From the NCBI GenBank assembly GCA_030248195.1, contig JASAND010013174.1:42055-106054 (forward strand): a stretch of DNA of 64,000 nt, written 5' to 3'. Numbering within the stretch: position 1 is the first letter of the stretch; each line of letters begins with the position of its first letter. Position numbers and translations under genes: made by a program. The stretch comes from Trissonchulus latispiculum. Its lineage: Eukaryota; Nematoda; Enoplea; Enoplida; Ironidae. Below are positions 34,441 through 45,446 of this stretch, in pieces. The notes beneath the pieces are model-generated. The model saw nothing but the letters and a program-made list of their open reading frames with translations. It made no database searches and had not been told where the DNA came from.

Positions 34441-34680
34441 CGTTTCTAGCTCTAAACGAACTGTCTATCCTCAGCGCTAAAATCTTCAGTCTATACTCAA
34501 CACTACTCTCACTAGCGCTGATGGTTTTTGCACGACGGGGGCCACTGCTAGGGATTGATCAGTTTGGACTAAAATTTGGCCAAGCTTCATTTTTTATGAA
34601 AAATATAATTGTTAGTGCATTTCCTTGAGTAAAACTTCGGTGGAGGAGGCTTCTCTTTCTTATTTAGTAAATTCCATTAA

Positions 34681-37600
34681 CCCTTTATGGGTTTCTATAT
34701 CTCCTGAGATATGGCACTTTAAAAGGCTGTACTACGCTCCGCCTGTTGTCACAACCAATCACCTTTTAGCAAACAATAAACAAGACTGATTGGTTGAAAT
34801 ATGGCAGTCTACTAAGAAATGCACCCAATCTTGATAAAATAGAGAGAGATTATCGACGAGCAGTCAGCAAGGTAGAAAACTGATAACTTGTAGCATGATA
34901 ATGACAGCAAGAGAGAGGGATAAGCGGGCTAGAAAAATTCATGTGGGTACGCCACTCATTGTTGTATTTGTGCATATGCATAAAAAATTCTGCCACTCGT
35001 ACACTTTTCCCTTGTGTCATTTTTCTTGTCATATCTCACAAGATATGATGACCACTCGCGGTAGTGCTATAATGGTTTCACTCAGAAGAAATTTCTAAGT
35101 AAAATTTTAATTAATTCATTACTTCTTGTTTGAAATGGTTATTACAACTCACATAGAAGTAAAGCAATCATTCGCAACCTTAATTTGTGTTTAAATTCAG
35201 CTTTTCAGTTTTCAGCCAGTCATTCTGTATGTAAATTTGGAGTCATAAGAGTCAATTTCGGAGGAACCACCCAATTTTGAATTATCCGGTTTGATGACCG
35301 AGCTACAGCTACTGAGCAGCTGGCTAAATCTAACCTGTGGCCGACTACCAGAGCCATCTCACTTCGGTCGACTGTTGGCCAGCAAGGCCAGCAGTGTATG
35401 ACCGGATCCGGGCGGCGGCTGACTGTTGCTTGTTAAAACACTTTGAACGATATATACTAATTATAGTGACACGAAATAAGGCCCCTATCGTTCATGTTTT
35501 GTTGTATAATTTTAGAAATCGATTCAAGCACTTCTATCGTAACAAATTTGCTGAGAAGAATGAATTGACTATAATCAGTTTTTATGAGAAACTCATTTTA
35601 CTACACAAATATAACGAGCAGATGTAAATGAAAGTTAATTTAAATCAGTGTTCATGAAAGGAATTTTAACAGCGGAAGAGATCTCCTTTTATTTTATTTT
35701 GATTGATGAAATTTGCACAAAAAGCTTTCGGAATTCGTTGATTTTTACTTCACTGTCGGTAAGTCGTCACATTTTAACAGTTATTGCAGTGCGTGGTAAC
35801 ATGTAAAGTATAAGAGCAGTTACCACGCGCACAACACAAACACATAAAAATCACTAATTTAACTGTAATTTAACTGGCAATAGCCGTCTGACCCACTATT
35901 CTGGTCTCCCAGGCCGGTCGGCCACAGGCTGGCCGCCCGAAGGCCGTCTGTCAGCAGGTCGTTCAAACGCCGGCTGGTCAGGTGTCAGCTGAAGTGATTA
36001 GCTCAATATAAAAGGTGTTTAATTATGTGTTTGATGCCTGGAAAAGAACTCAGCAATTTCAAACAATTTCAACCAATCACAAATTTCGAATTGCCTTATT
36101 TTGTTTTAGGTCCATTTTGTACAACCTTATCAGCGTATTTTCGTGAAGTTTTGTGGTTTTCATCAGTATTTTCTTACTTAAGGGGGGGGGGGTCGCCAGG
36201 TACCAAATTTTATAGTCACCGATTTCGCTCATTTTTGGCTATAATATACCCCCATATGTGTCAAAAAACAAGACAAATTTTTAGAGTCCAGGGCCAATCC
36301 AGGTAAGAGATATTGCAGTTCAAACCCCTACAATTTAGTATTTACGCCACTATGCCTCGCTGAGGGTTTCGAAGTCGTGTGCACATATGATGACAAAAGA
36401 CTACGGCAAGGCCAATAGATCAAATTGAAGCCTCTATCTAGGGCTATATATTTATTGCTGTGCAAATGACAATGATACGCCAAGCACCAAGCGAGAAACG
36501 ACGTTTGAACGATTTGCTCAAGCTCCTTCCGGCTGTTATTTACTTCAAGCTTTAAAGCGTTCTAACTTTCTCATACTGCTTTGTAGAGACTTGGTGCAAG
36601 ACGATAAAATGTTCAGGACATCGAGAGCTTCAATTTGATATAAAATTTGGCTATATTTGAAAAAAAATGAAAAATTGCCATTTTTGACTATAGGCCTCCG
36701 ACATGGCACTGAGGCAGGCGTCCGCAGTTAAACACCAGCAATTGCAGTGAAACACTCGCACACATCTTCCCTTCATATGTGCAAATTGGCACACCGAATT
36801 TGGTTGGAATAGCTCGGCTTTCACCCGACTTATGGACCATTATATTCAAAAATTTGAGAAAATGGCGTATTTTGAGGCAAAACGCCAATGCGGTGACCAA
36901 AAGTGTGATCTACTCCCAAGCAGCAGCAGGGATTGAGCGTTTGCAAATTGAAGCTCTATTTGTGTACTGTGTTAATATCTATACGCGGAATTTGTGCACT
37001 GAATGGTTAGTTCAGGGCATGACGAAACATTTCTTCGGTGGCATTTTTGTAAGTCAAAATTTAGCAAAAACCGGCTTCACCCAACTTTGAAAATTTCTAG
37101 AAATTCACTGAGCTAACGCAAAAACATCTCATATAGATATTAACACGATACCCAGTCCAGATTAACATTTTGACAAGCTATAGCTCATTTGCTCTTGCAC
37201 AGCGCTCAAACTTTTGGTCACCGCGAAATTTTCCTAACTTTTTCGTTTTCCTATGTTTAACACATGTCGAGGTCACCTTTGGAGGACTATTGTGAACGAT
37301 ATGGAAAGTTTTGCAACAAACGCAACTGTCTTGTTTTGGGGACCCATGGGGACTACAAAATATGTGAAAATGAGAAAAATAGGAGATGGTCGAAAATTCG
37401 CGACCCCCCCCCCCCTTAAGACACATTCCAAATCATTGTTTTCATCCAGAATATTTCCGTTGCAAATTGCAACATTCCTGTATTCTTTTGCATAATATTA
37501 ATTTTAAGTAAATTTTGTGTTATCTTAAGGTCAGCATATCTCAGGAGATATGGATTGTAACTTCACTCCTGCAGTGCCAAACTAAAATTAAACAACAAAT

Positions 37601-37684
37601 TTATGAATAGAGGCCCAGAAATAGCACATTTATGAGCAAAATGATTTTTTTCCTCGGCGAAACCAAAATGTGACCTTTAAAGGG
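34681..37684. mobile_element. TTAA-flanked element P1 (piggyBac-like ends)
   Basis: Ends CCCTTTATGGGTTTC and inverted, reading CCCTTTAAAGGTCAC on the other strand, with TTAA directly outside both (34677-34680, 37685-37688). TTAA targets with CCC-starting ends are the piggyBac pattern. Near each end is an inverted word ATATCTCCTGAGATAT / ATATCTCAGGAGATAT. The 3 kb inside has only short frames, with no DDD transposase recognised. Confidence 0.75.
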
Positions 37685-39000
37685 TTAATTGTCCTTCTCT
37701 CAACGTCCCCCTTGGTTGAAGTAAATCCTTAAAATATCCTGACCTGAAATATGCAAATTAGTTCCAGCGATTAGATGCCAGTTGACTAGTTGACGATGTT
37801 CTAGTGCAGTAGGACAGCTAACAAGAGAATGGAAATACTGCTTTCTCTTGCTGCCCTGTTTAGCCAGGCAGTCTTGGTGCTTTAAGATTGGTCCCTTTAT
37901 ATAACTACGATGTCAACCGTTGTTTTCGTTTTCAAGATAAAACAAACTTTGCCTAATTAATTGGTACGGCGCTTTTTCAACTTTTCAAGACCAGTTACAT
38001 TTTTAAGTTAGAAAAATAAAATAGGATCTGTTTAACATTGTACACTCTCTATGTAGTGGCTAATAACGCCAGCCGCCACCCATAATTATGGTTAGGCCGG
38101 GCTATGCAGCCTAGTGCTCGTCAATCAAGCCAGAGGACAACGAGCATTGCCAGATACTTCCGGTCCAGTGATCTAGCATTTCAAATGGATTAATTGGACG
38201 TAGGAGAGAAAGCTCTCCTACGTCCAAAAGCAATAATCGCATTATAATGCCGATCTTAGTTTGACCCTATGTTGTAGCAAAAGTCAGTAGAACAAAGCAC
38301 TTCGTAGCCTCGTAAGTTGATTTTACTCTAAACTAGACCCGACGTCGAGATATTGCTCCTTTTAGGAGCCAACTTGTTAACCGTTTAAGCGCTTTTTATG
38401 AAATGGCCCTAGGATTACTAGAAGAAAATTTGTTTTGAAACGTGGGCACTGGTGGACAAAATTTAGAAGCTGGACACGCGGGCATGTGCGGGCGGACGTG
38501 GACAAGACCTGCGTGGACAAAGGTGGACGTGGACACTGAAAATCTTGTCCACTTCCAACTCTGGGCAACCTATGTTCTGCCTGCCAACAAAGATTGCCCC
38601 CCGCAGATCAACAGCGACTAGGATGGCGGAAGCTTATAACACCCCTCGGAAGGGCGAAAGGGGAAAAAAGAATTAGGCTGCAGAAAGGAGTCGGAGGGTA
38701 GGCCGAGTACTCAGATAGGAAAGTGGAAAACTATTTGTATTTATTACACGCTTTGACTAATCTGATAAAAGGTTCCTCAATTGTCGTGTTAATCAGAGGT
38801 TAATCAAGTGTTAATAAGGTTGGTTAATCAGATAATCAGATAAGGGTAGGCTAGTTATTGTCGTTTTTCTTCTGTAGTTCTGAGTATACTATTACGTTCT
38901 AACTTCTACCACATTAATTAACTGTTCGATTCCAACCACATCCATTATATTTTCTGCTCCCAATTCAATCCTGCTTTCATGCTTTTACAGAACCTCTTAC

Positions 39001-39270
39001 CTATAAGAGGGATTGAGGAAACAGAACCCCTCAGCGAATCATCATTTCTGGCAGAGAATCGTGGCAGCTCATTTACCACTGTTATTAGCATCATGGTTAG
39101 ACTAAGGATGGTTGTGATTCCCAGTTTAAACTTGCTGTCCCTAACATTTCTAGCACTGGGTGAAACGTGGAATCCAATGATGGCCAGTATTGTTATAAGG
39201 GCTGTCGGCAGTACCAAATTGAAGATATAGTAGAAGCTTTGTCGTTTTAGTTCTAGCACCATACTGAATC
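39001..39270 (-). CDS. Cys-loop receptor, M1-M2 exon
   Basis: Acceptor CTATTTCAG before, donor CTTATAG|GTAAGAGG after. Encodes GFSMVLELKRQSFYYIFNLV (start of M1), then LPTALITILAIIGFHVSPSA, then the M2 region KFKLGITTILSLTMMLITVV and NELPRFS, ending at PLIG before M3. M1's conserved proline is present. Confidence 0.95.
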
Positions 39271-39646
39271 CTGAAATAGATAAAAGCGGTTTTACAGGAA
39301 AACAAGAAACTTTTTGAAGCAAAATAGCTATGGTCTCATTCAGCGGTTACGTGCATGTCATCTTTTCGACCCCTTATGTGATCACACTGCAGATTGCACT
39401 ACCGACTATATGGTTGTTGATAACGCACAGGCACATTCGTCGCAAAGAACAGTGTTTTTCTCCACAGCACCAAATGTCCAAAACATTGATTAAATTAAAC
39501 ATATTTTTAAAAGCATTTTGCTTCCGTTGCATGAATATAAGGTTTGCTACACGTCCTGAAAGTTTGAGTCAAATAGAATTTTGCAGGTTGTCCGCAAGTA
39601 CAGGGCAGTGCAGCCGACAGTTTCCGAAATCAACTCATTTACATAC

Positions 39647-39834
39647 CAGAGAAATTGAGTTTTTGTCCCATCCAATCGGTATAGACCATTGTCTTTGGCA
39701 AAATGCTGTCATTCATGAGCAACCATTCCTGATTGTGATAAAAATCGGTCAGATCTGATTTATGATTGAGTATGTGGAATTCCAGTTCCTTTTCCAGATA
39801 TGACCAGGCGCCAAAATAAATGTCGCAAGTCTGT
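39647..39834 (-). CDS. Cys-loop receptor, second Cys / loops F-C exon
   Basis: Acceptor CATTATAG, donor TCTG|GTATGT. Opens with QTCDIYFGAWSYLEKELEF: the second loop cysteine and the equivalent of the nicotinic KFGSWTY block. Continues through DLTDFYHNQEWLL (loop F region) to a loop C without paired cysteines. Confidence 0.95.
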
Positions 39835-40268
39835 CTATAATGGATTAAGACTACAAAAATGGTAGTATAGACGCAGAAAACCTGCGGAAAGAGTAACGTT
39901 GTAATTTCAGTCTCTCAACGACGATTGGATTATTGAGATATATACCAGAATTACTTTATTTTTCTGATCTATCTTATCTGATATAGGTAGGTGTACAGAG
40001 ACGGAGTTCATCGCCTGTACGGAACCCTATGAATCTTGAAACGTATCTCTCGACAGGAACACGCTCGTAAAACCCATATTTTAAGAACCCAAATCTTGGC
40101 CCACAACTTAAACTATTGGCGTTCGCTGGCCCTTGCAAGTCAAAGGTGGATTATTATAATATATGATATACTTCTTGTTATCATTGTAATTATACAGGAT
40201 TATTATTTATACCTACCTAACTACATAAATATATAGGCATATTTGTGTGTTCATCGTGTAACTATTAC

Positions 40269-40400
40269 CGATCGAATGGGAATTTCTTGACATCTATTGG
40301 ACACATATTCTCTATGGCGAAGGAGGAATAGAATCTAATGTAGCCGGAGCTGTTCACTCTGAGATCGCTGAATGGTTGAAGAACCCTATTAGCATTGACA
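40269..40400 (-). CDS. Cys-loop receptor, first Cys exon
   Basis: Acceptor TTTATTCTAG, donor GATCG|GTAATA. Encodes VNANRVLQPFSDLRVNSSGY, then IRFYSSFAIENMCPIDVKKF and PFD. Contains the first cysteine of the 13-residue loop and an NSS glycosylation site. Confidence 0.95.
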
Positions 40401-40661
40401 CTAGAATAAAGATAAACACAAATAAGGTCAACCACTTCCTGATTCTAGCGGTAGCAGACTGCACCTATGATATCGGCGTGCTCTTAAGATATATTTCGCG
40501 TCTTAATATATATTTAAGCCTGAAAGATAAGAAAAACTAAAAATAATTGTAATGGTACACTCTTCCAATTATTTTGGCTCCCTCGACAGGGCGCACAGGT
40601 TATGGAGAGCAAATTTGGTTTTACTACTGCATTATAATAAAATCGCTAACTGCAAGTTTAC

Positions 40662-40771
40662 CTGTAATACGGTGATATCTCCGGGATCCAGATTGCTTTG
40701 GCTGGAACCAGAATTTCACTGATCATATCGAATTGTTTCGGATCCCACTGGAGAAAATCATCGTGCCAAAA
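40662..40771 (-). CDS. Cys-loop receptor, WxD / loop A exon
   Basis: Acceptor TTGTTTCAG, donor TACAG|GTAAAC. Encodes FWHDDFLQWDPKQFDMISEI and LVPAKAIWIPEISPYY, the family's W-x-D-x2-L-x-W-x-P and VP-x4-W-x-P-[DE]-I blocks. Confidence 0.95.
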
Positions 40772-40934
40772 CTGAAACAAGATAAAGTTTATATTTTTCT
40801 TTCTCACTTCCAGCATATTCTCGGAATGTAATGCTGGTCTTCAGTGAACGAAAGCTGAAAACTCAAGTATGTATCTACACATATTGTATCAAAATAGTGT
40901 AAGAACAAATGAAAAATATAGGGAATATTCTTAC

Positions 40935-40979
40935 CAGTTCGAAATTGCCAGTTATAACAATCGTATTATGGGACTGTCT
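40935..40979 (-). CDS. Cys-loop receptor, 45-nt micro-exon (loop D)
   Basis: Acceptor TTTTAG, donor GAACTG|GTAAGA. Encodes just 15 residues, RQSHNTIVITGNFEL, the beta-2/loop D strand that precedes FWHDD. Phase 0 at both ends. Confidence 0.88.
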
Positions 40980-41156
40980 CTAAAATCAAGCAAATTCACA
41001 TTTTTAAAGTATTTTAACTTAAAGGATTGCTATTAAAGTTAGTCTTCCTTCTTTAATCTTACATAGCTTTCTGGCTCTTGGGAATTTTTAATTAAATTAA
41101 AAGCTCAGAAGATCGAAATTGCTTAAATTAAACCAGAAAACAGTAGATTTGACTAC

Positions 41157-41309
41157 CACTTCCACTATCTGTGTGAGGTAACTGTAGATCAGGACCACCA
41201 GGGATTTGTTCACATTTAGTACCGGCCTGAGATGACTGCGGTAGGTAGAAAATAGGTGATCATAGAGCATGTAGACTGGAGCTGTGTGTTCCTTATTTAG
41301 CATAATAGT
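41157..41309 (-). CDS. Cys-loop receptor, N-terminal helix exon
   Basis: Acceptor GTTCTTTCAG; donor GAAGTG|GTAGTC. Encodes the helix and first strand of the ligand domain: LYDHLFSTYRSHLRPVLNVN and SYLTQIVEV. Phase 0 at the 5' side; the signal peptide exon upstream (above 41309) was not found. Confidence 0.88.
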
Positions 41310-42122
41310 CTGAAAGAACGCAAACGCACCTATTGTATTAATAAGAAATTGTTGACAAAGCTAACTGTTTGACTAAGTCTGTGAGGAATTGTGCTAATTT
41401 TCTTTTCGCTTTTCAAAATAACGGTCTAATGGGATATAAAACTGAACTGAAATCAACAGCAACTATGATACCCTACAGTAACTACTATACAAAACGACAT
41501 AACTAAACCACTACACTTAATATGCAAAATATAACAAACCTTTGGTAAAAATGTAATATATTCTGTTACTTCAAAATTTCAATAACCGTTATATTTCTTG
41601 TGAATCAGGTTAAGGAGAAGGCTCCCATAATTGCATGCCCAAGCTCAGTACTGAACATAAAGCGACACATAAAAACTGTGCTCGGATGCGTCTCAACCAC
41701 CCGAAAGATGATACCAATTCTGATAGCCAAATCTGGCAGAATAAAAATTATCTGGATTGGAAATTGAAGCGGTATCAAATTTGCGCATTTGAACTAGATC
41801 AGTAAGAATTAAACCTCAGTATATCTTTCTCAGCTTTCCAAAAGAAGTTTCACAGAATTCTAGCCTTAGCACTGCAAGGTTTTACTATGAAATTGGTTAA
41901 GATCGGAATAGCTAGACAAAATAATTATCCTTTAATTTGAATAGATAATTTTGTTCATGCATGTATGTACATGTGTTGTTCGTAATTTCTCATTTCCTTG
42001 CATGGGTTAATTTTTTGTGAGTAATCATTGTGAAAAATCTCACACAGGTCAAGTCTGTTCGTTGCTGCTATCGTTCTTTAAACGCTTAGTTTGATTGAGT
42101 GGGATTCAGCATCGTATGAAAG
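41310..42122. other. Upstream of receptor exons; no exon identified
   Basis: Should contain, or lead to, the signal-peptide exon and promoter of the receptor. A minus-strand open stretch at about 41590-41790 (FILPDLAIRIGIIF...) is hydrophobic but has no clear start or donor in the right phase. Confidence 0.3.
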
Positions 42123-42231
42123 TAGTGATGTTTCAGTCGCTGAAACTGAAACTGAAACTGAAACTGAAATTAGCTTCGGTTGTCGACTGAAACTGAAACT
42201 GAAACTAGAATGGGCTACTGAAACAACACTA
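42123..42231. mobile_element. 109 bp hAT-like mini-MITE with CTGAAA array
   Basis: Ends TAGTGATGTTTCAGT and inverted, reading TAGTGTTGTTTCAGT on the other strand; perfect 8 bp duplication TATGAAAG (42115-42122, 42232-42239). Nearly all of the interior is (CTGAAA)n. Possibly the shortest member of the word-array group. Confidence 0.9.
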
Positions 42232-42677
42232 TATGAAAGCGTGGTTAATATGTATGAGTGAAGTTCCTACTTTCTAGAACCGGCAGGCTCCTCGGTGAGT
42301 AGTAATAAGAGCAGGCCCTATTGACTTTCAATCAAAAATTGTATATCGTTAATCAACTCATATCGATATTTTCAAAACATAATTGCTTAAAACTTATCAT
42401 TTGGGAATTGTTAAAGTTTGTAGCAAGGACTTTCAATCAAAAATTGTAAATTAATGAAATAAAAAAGTTAAGCGGATTATATCGATCGTTTTAAAACAAT
42501 TTATTTTAAATTCTTCAAAAACAGCTTTTGGTAGTTTGCTATCATGATTTGTAAAGACAGGAATTTTCTTGGTCATTTTAATGTCGCAGACTCTTTTAGA
42601 ATTTTTTGGGAAGCAAGAACCTTTCCTTAAGTCTGGACTGTTGCCAGAATTAAACCTATGTATGTAGTATATATATT

Positions 42678-43355
42678 ATCAAGAGTACATAATAGATAAG
42701 AGTAAGAAACTCTTACGCTAGCATGTACAAATTATGTAAGGTATGCTCGGTTCATTAACTCGGGACCCCCCCCCCCGAAACTTCCGGGGGGGGGGGGTCC
42801 CACTTTGCACTAACTACACGCTTTTATATAAGCGTGTGTCTGCTCGCTGATTGGCCCGTTAGCCTTAAGGCTTATTGTAGGCAATTTATTAGTTATTTTA
42901 ATTAATTAATTATAACTTTAATCAGGTTAATGCAATTAAAAAACTAATTTGACAACTTTGTAGCATTTTTTCTGCTCTTTCCAATGATATAAAAACTGTT
43001 GCATAATACAAAAATTCGAAGGAATGTAACGTGCAACAATTTTTACATCATTGAAAAGATCAGAAAAAATGCTACAAAGTTGTCGAATTAGTTTTTTAAT
43101 TGCATTAACCTGATTAAAGTTATAATTAATTAATTAAAATAACTAATAAATTGCCTACAATAAGCCTTAAGGCTAACGGGCCAATCAGCGAGCAGACACA
43201 CGCTTATATGAAAGCGTGTAGTTAGTGCAAAGTGGGACCCCCCCCCGGAAGTTTCGGGGGGGGGGGGTCCCGAGTTAATGAACCGAGCATACCTTACATA
43301 ATTTGTACATGCTAGAGTAAGAGTTTCTTACTCTTATCTATTATGTACTCTTGAT
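42678..43355. mobile_element. Near-perfect 678 bp palindrome
   Basis: The arms meet at about 43016. Outer word ATCAAGAGTACATAATAGAT and inverse; inner words include CTCGGTTCATTAACTCGGG, GCGTGTGTCTGCTCGCTGAT, GCCTTAAGGCTTA and AATTAATTAATTATAAC. Each arm has a C13/G12-type run pair separated by AAACTTCC. No clear target duplication. It would form a very long hairpin. Confidence 0.85.
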
Positions 43356-43411
43356 ATTATATGTACTCAGCATACCAAGGATAAGAGGAATGGAAAAACC
43401 GGTTATTGCTA

Positions 43412-44128
43412 CAGGTGGAAGTGGGTCAAAATTTTTGACCCGCACCCGACCCGTGAACCCGCGGACTCTTGACTCTACCCACCTGACCCATACCCCCGAC
43501 CTGCGGAAAATTATATGACCCACTTTTGGTTAATGATGCTCTAAGGCTAATTCTTGGTCAGGAATTTAATAATAGAAATATTTATCTGTTTAAACCATTT
43601 AAAGATGACTGCAGGTTATTGAAAAGCAACTGAATTGACTATATAGAATCTTATGTCATTTTGGAAATTAATATAAAAGAAAGAAAAACAAAAATTAAGG
43701 CACAATTAGGAAAGTTTTTCTGGAACAAAGTTGGCATGACGTCGTAATTGTTTAATATCTCCAAACATTTACTAAGTTTGAAGGAAAACCATGCGGAAGG
43801 TTTCTCACATTGTTTACCTGCATAAATTCTAAACTTGCTAATCATGGAATGCTAGGTATATATCAAAAGCTGTCAATATTTAAAAATATTGACACCAGTT
43901 TGCGAAAGCTATAATAATTTTGGCTAGATCTTACGGAAAAATAAAAGCATGCAATGCTAGAATTCGGCGAAGGCGAAAAACTTTTGAAATTTCAGTGCTA
44001 AAATCTTCTTTTTGGAGCATCGACTGACCCACTTTGACCCACCTCTGACTTCCGGATCACACGTGTTGACCCACACCCTACCCGACCCGCCGGTACCCGC
44101 GGGTACCCGTGTCCCACTTCCAGCTCTG
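43412..44128. mobile_element. hAT-like element with GACCCG arrays
   Basis: Left end CAGGTGGAAGTGGGTCAAA; right end inverted, reading CAGAGCTGGAAGTGGGACAC on the other strand. The ends resemble the GTGGAC element (CAGAGTTGGAAGTGGAC), so the two are sister families with different words. GACCC/CGGGT words fill about 100 bp at each end. Flanking 8-mers do not match, so no duplication is claimed. Confidence 0.7.
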
Positions 44129-45446
44129 TTCCTAAATTTAATCAGTTCTGATAAATCAATTATTTATCAATACATGTCGCTGAAGCAGCTTACCTTGCAT
44201 GTTCATAATCAGCTTTTTCCTGAAATCATTAGGGCACTTGTATTTACGTAGTACAACCATATTTTCCAGGACAAGTTTTTAATGTCTGTAGTATTACATA
44301 GCATTAACGCTGTTAATACAGGGCATGTTATTATGTTATTGAATGCGCACAGTTAGTGACAGTTTTTCAGCAATGTATCGGAAGGGTTGTAACCGCTGGC
44401 AGGACGGACAGCAGCTGCTAAAACCGCGGAATACGGATAACGCGTCTGGTCGATTTGTGAGACCTCAAAAATTAAATGGAGCGAAAGTCAGTGTTTATAA
44501 AAAACAATCTGAAGCGTTTATGCAAAATAGGTAACACACTGACAGAGCCTAACATGATAAGGAAACTGTAACAGAACTAACTGTCTCAACATATTACTAT
44601 ACAAAAAAACAAACGAACACATGAAGAAGAGAAAAACGATGCAAAACATTTTAATGTACAAAAATAATCTATAATCTAACTAATGACAAGAGAAAAGCGA
44701 CGCATGAATACTGGAAGAAATATGCAAATAACCTAACCTTCAGTTTAGTAGTGAAAAACGACGCATGAAAACAGGCAAACTTAAAACTGAGCGACACATG
44801 AAGACATACATAGAAATTGAAGCGACACATGAATGCGCGCCCCAAATCCTGCCTCAGCCTGAATTATTATTGTATTTACACGGAACGATGTGAAAAACAG
44901 CTTCGTTTCATTTTGAGGAACAGCTTATACAAAACTTAACAGCACCTCTGTTGGCAATGCATTAGAGGAAGAAAATTTGCTTGTAATAATGGCTAACTTT
45001 GCGTTTTACCTCGTAAAATTTATGAAAAATAGCAGGAAAGTTTTTACTGACACAAATGAAAGAAGTGGTTCAATTATTTCAGCAGGCCGTTTGTCAGAAG
45101 TTGTTATTTACTTAGGTGAACCATGCTGACTTAATGAGACTCAAATACTGAACTGATGAATTCTATATCGCCAATTGACTTGGAACAGAATATGATGATT
45201 TTTATGATTTCTAAATAAATCACGCTAATCGAGGAACGTGGAATGACGACTTGATGTTTGCTCTTAAGCAAAACCTCAGTATATCTAAAAGAAAATTAAC
45301 CTCTTCCAGCTAAACATTAAAAATTTGTTCTGGAAATGCAAATGAACGGGTAATGTTCAGTGCAGAAATATGATTCAATTCCACGCTAAATCTTTGGTGT
45401 CTCATGGCCAACTCATTTCTGCTACGACATGAGCTCTCAATGATAC
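44129..45446. other. No gene seen
   Basis: AT-rich. The word GCGACACATGAA or GACGCATGAA recurs (about 44700, 44760, 44790, 44822), suggesting a decayed repeat. A 63-residue plus frame (44343-44534) matches nothing I recognise. Confidence 0.35.

Larger units (their letters stand above)
33037..38563. mobile_element. 5.5 kb hAT-ended block with GTGGAC words
   Basis: Left end CAGAGTTTGAAGGTGGACGC, right end inverted, reading CAGAGTTGGAAGTGGACAAG on the other strand; perfect 8 bp duplication GGCAACCT (33029-33036, 38564-38571). GTGGACAA-type words are repeated inside both ends (33048-33145, 38450-38550). The block has no recognisable hAT transposase. It has been enlarged by a duplicate of the LINE 3' end (33198-33715), a long (TA)n and a TTAA element (34681-37684), so the original element was much shorter. 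Confidence 0.85.
28410..41309 (-). other. Cys-loop ligand-gated channel subunit gene, 5' exon missing
   Basis: Eight exons on the minus strand join in frame with GT..AG borders into 461 residues: N-terminal helix and ligand domain, a canonical 13-residue Cys-loop (C-PIDVKKFPFDRQT-C), M1, M2, M3 and C-terminal M4. This is the pentameric receptor family of the plasma membrane (nicotinic, GABA, glycine and invertebrate LGC types). The Trp block FWHDDFLQWDP and the KFPFDRQTC motif point to the nicotinic-like side. Loop C (LPKTMVYTDWMGQKLNFS) has no vicinal cysteine pair, so it is not a classical alpha subunit. M2 is unusual (DSKFKLGITTILSLTMM); from memory, similar M1-M2 linkers occur in divergent nematode LGC subunits, unverified. 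The M3-M4 loop is short. Ligand and ion choice cannot be told. The 9.8 kb intron between 29180 and 39001 holds a nest of mobile elements. Confidence 0.93.

Noticed and set aside
39330..39758. 142-residue plus-strand frame
   Set aside because: Antisense to a receptor exon and intron; no motif.
41590..41790. Hydrophobic minus-strand stretch as the receptor's signal-peptide exon
   Set aside because: No ATG followed by a signal-like core and a phase-0 donor could be placed.
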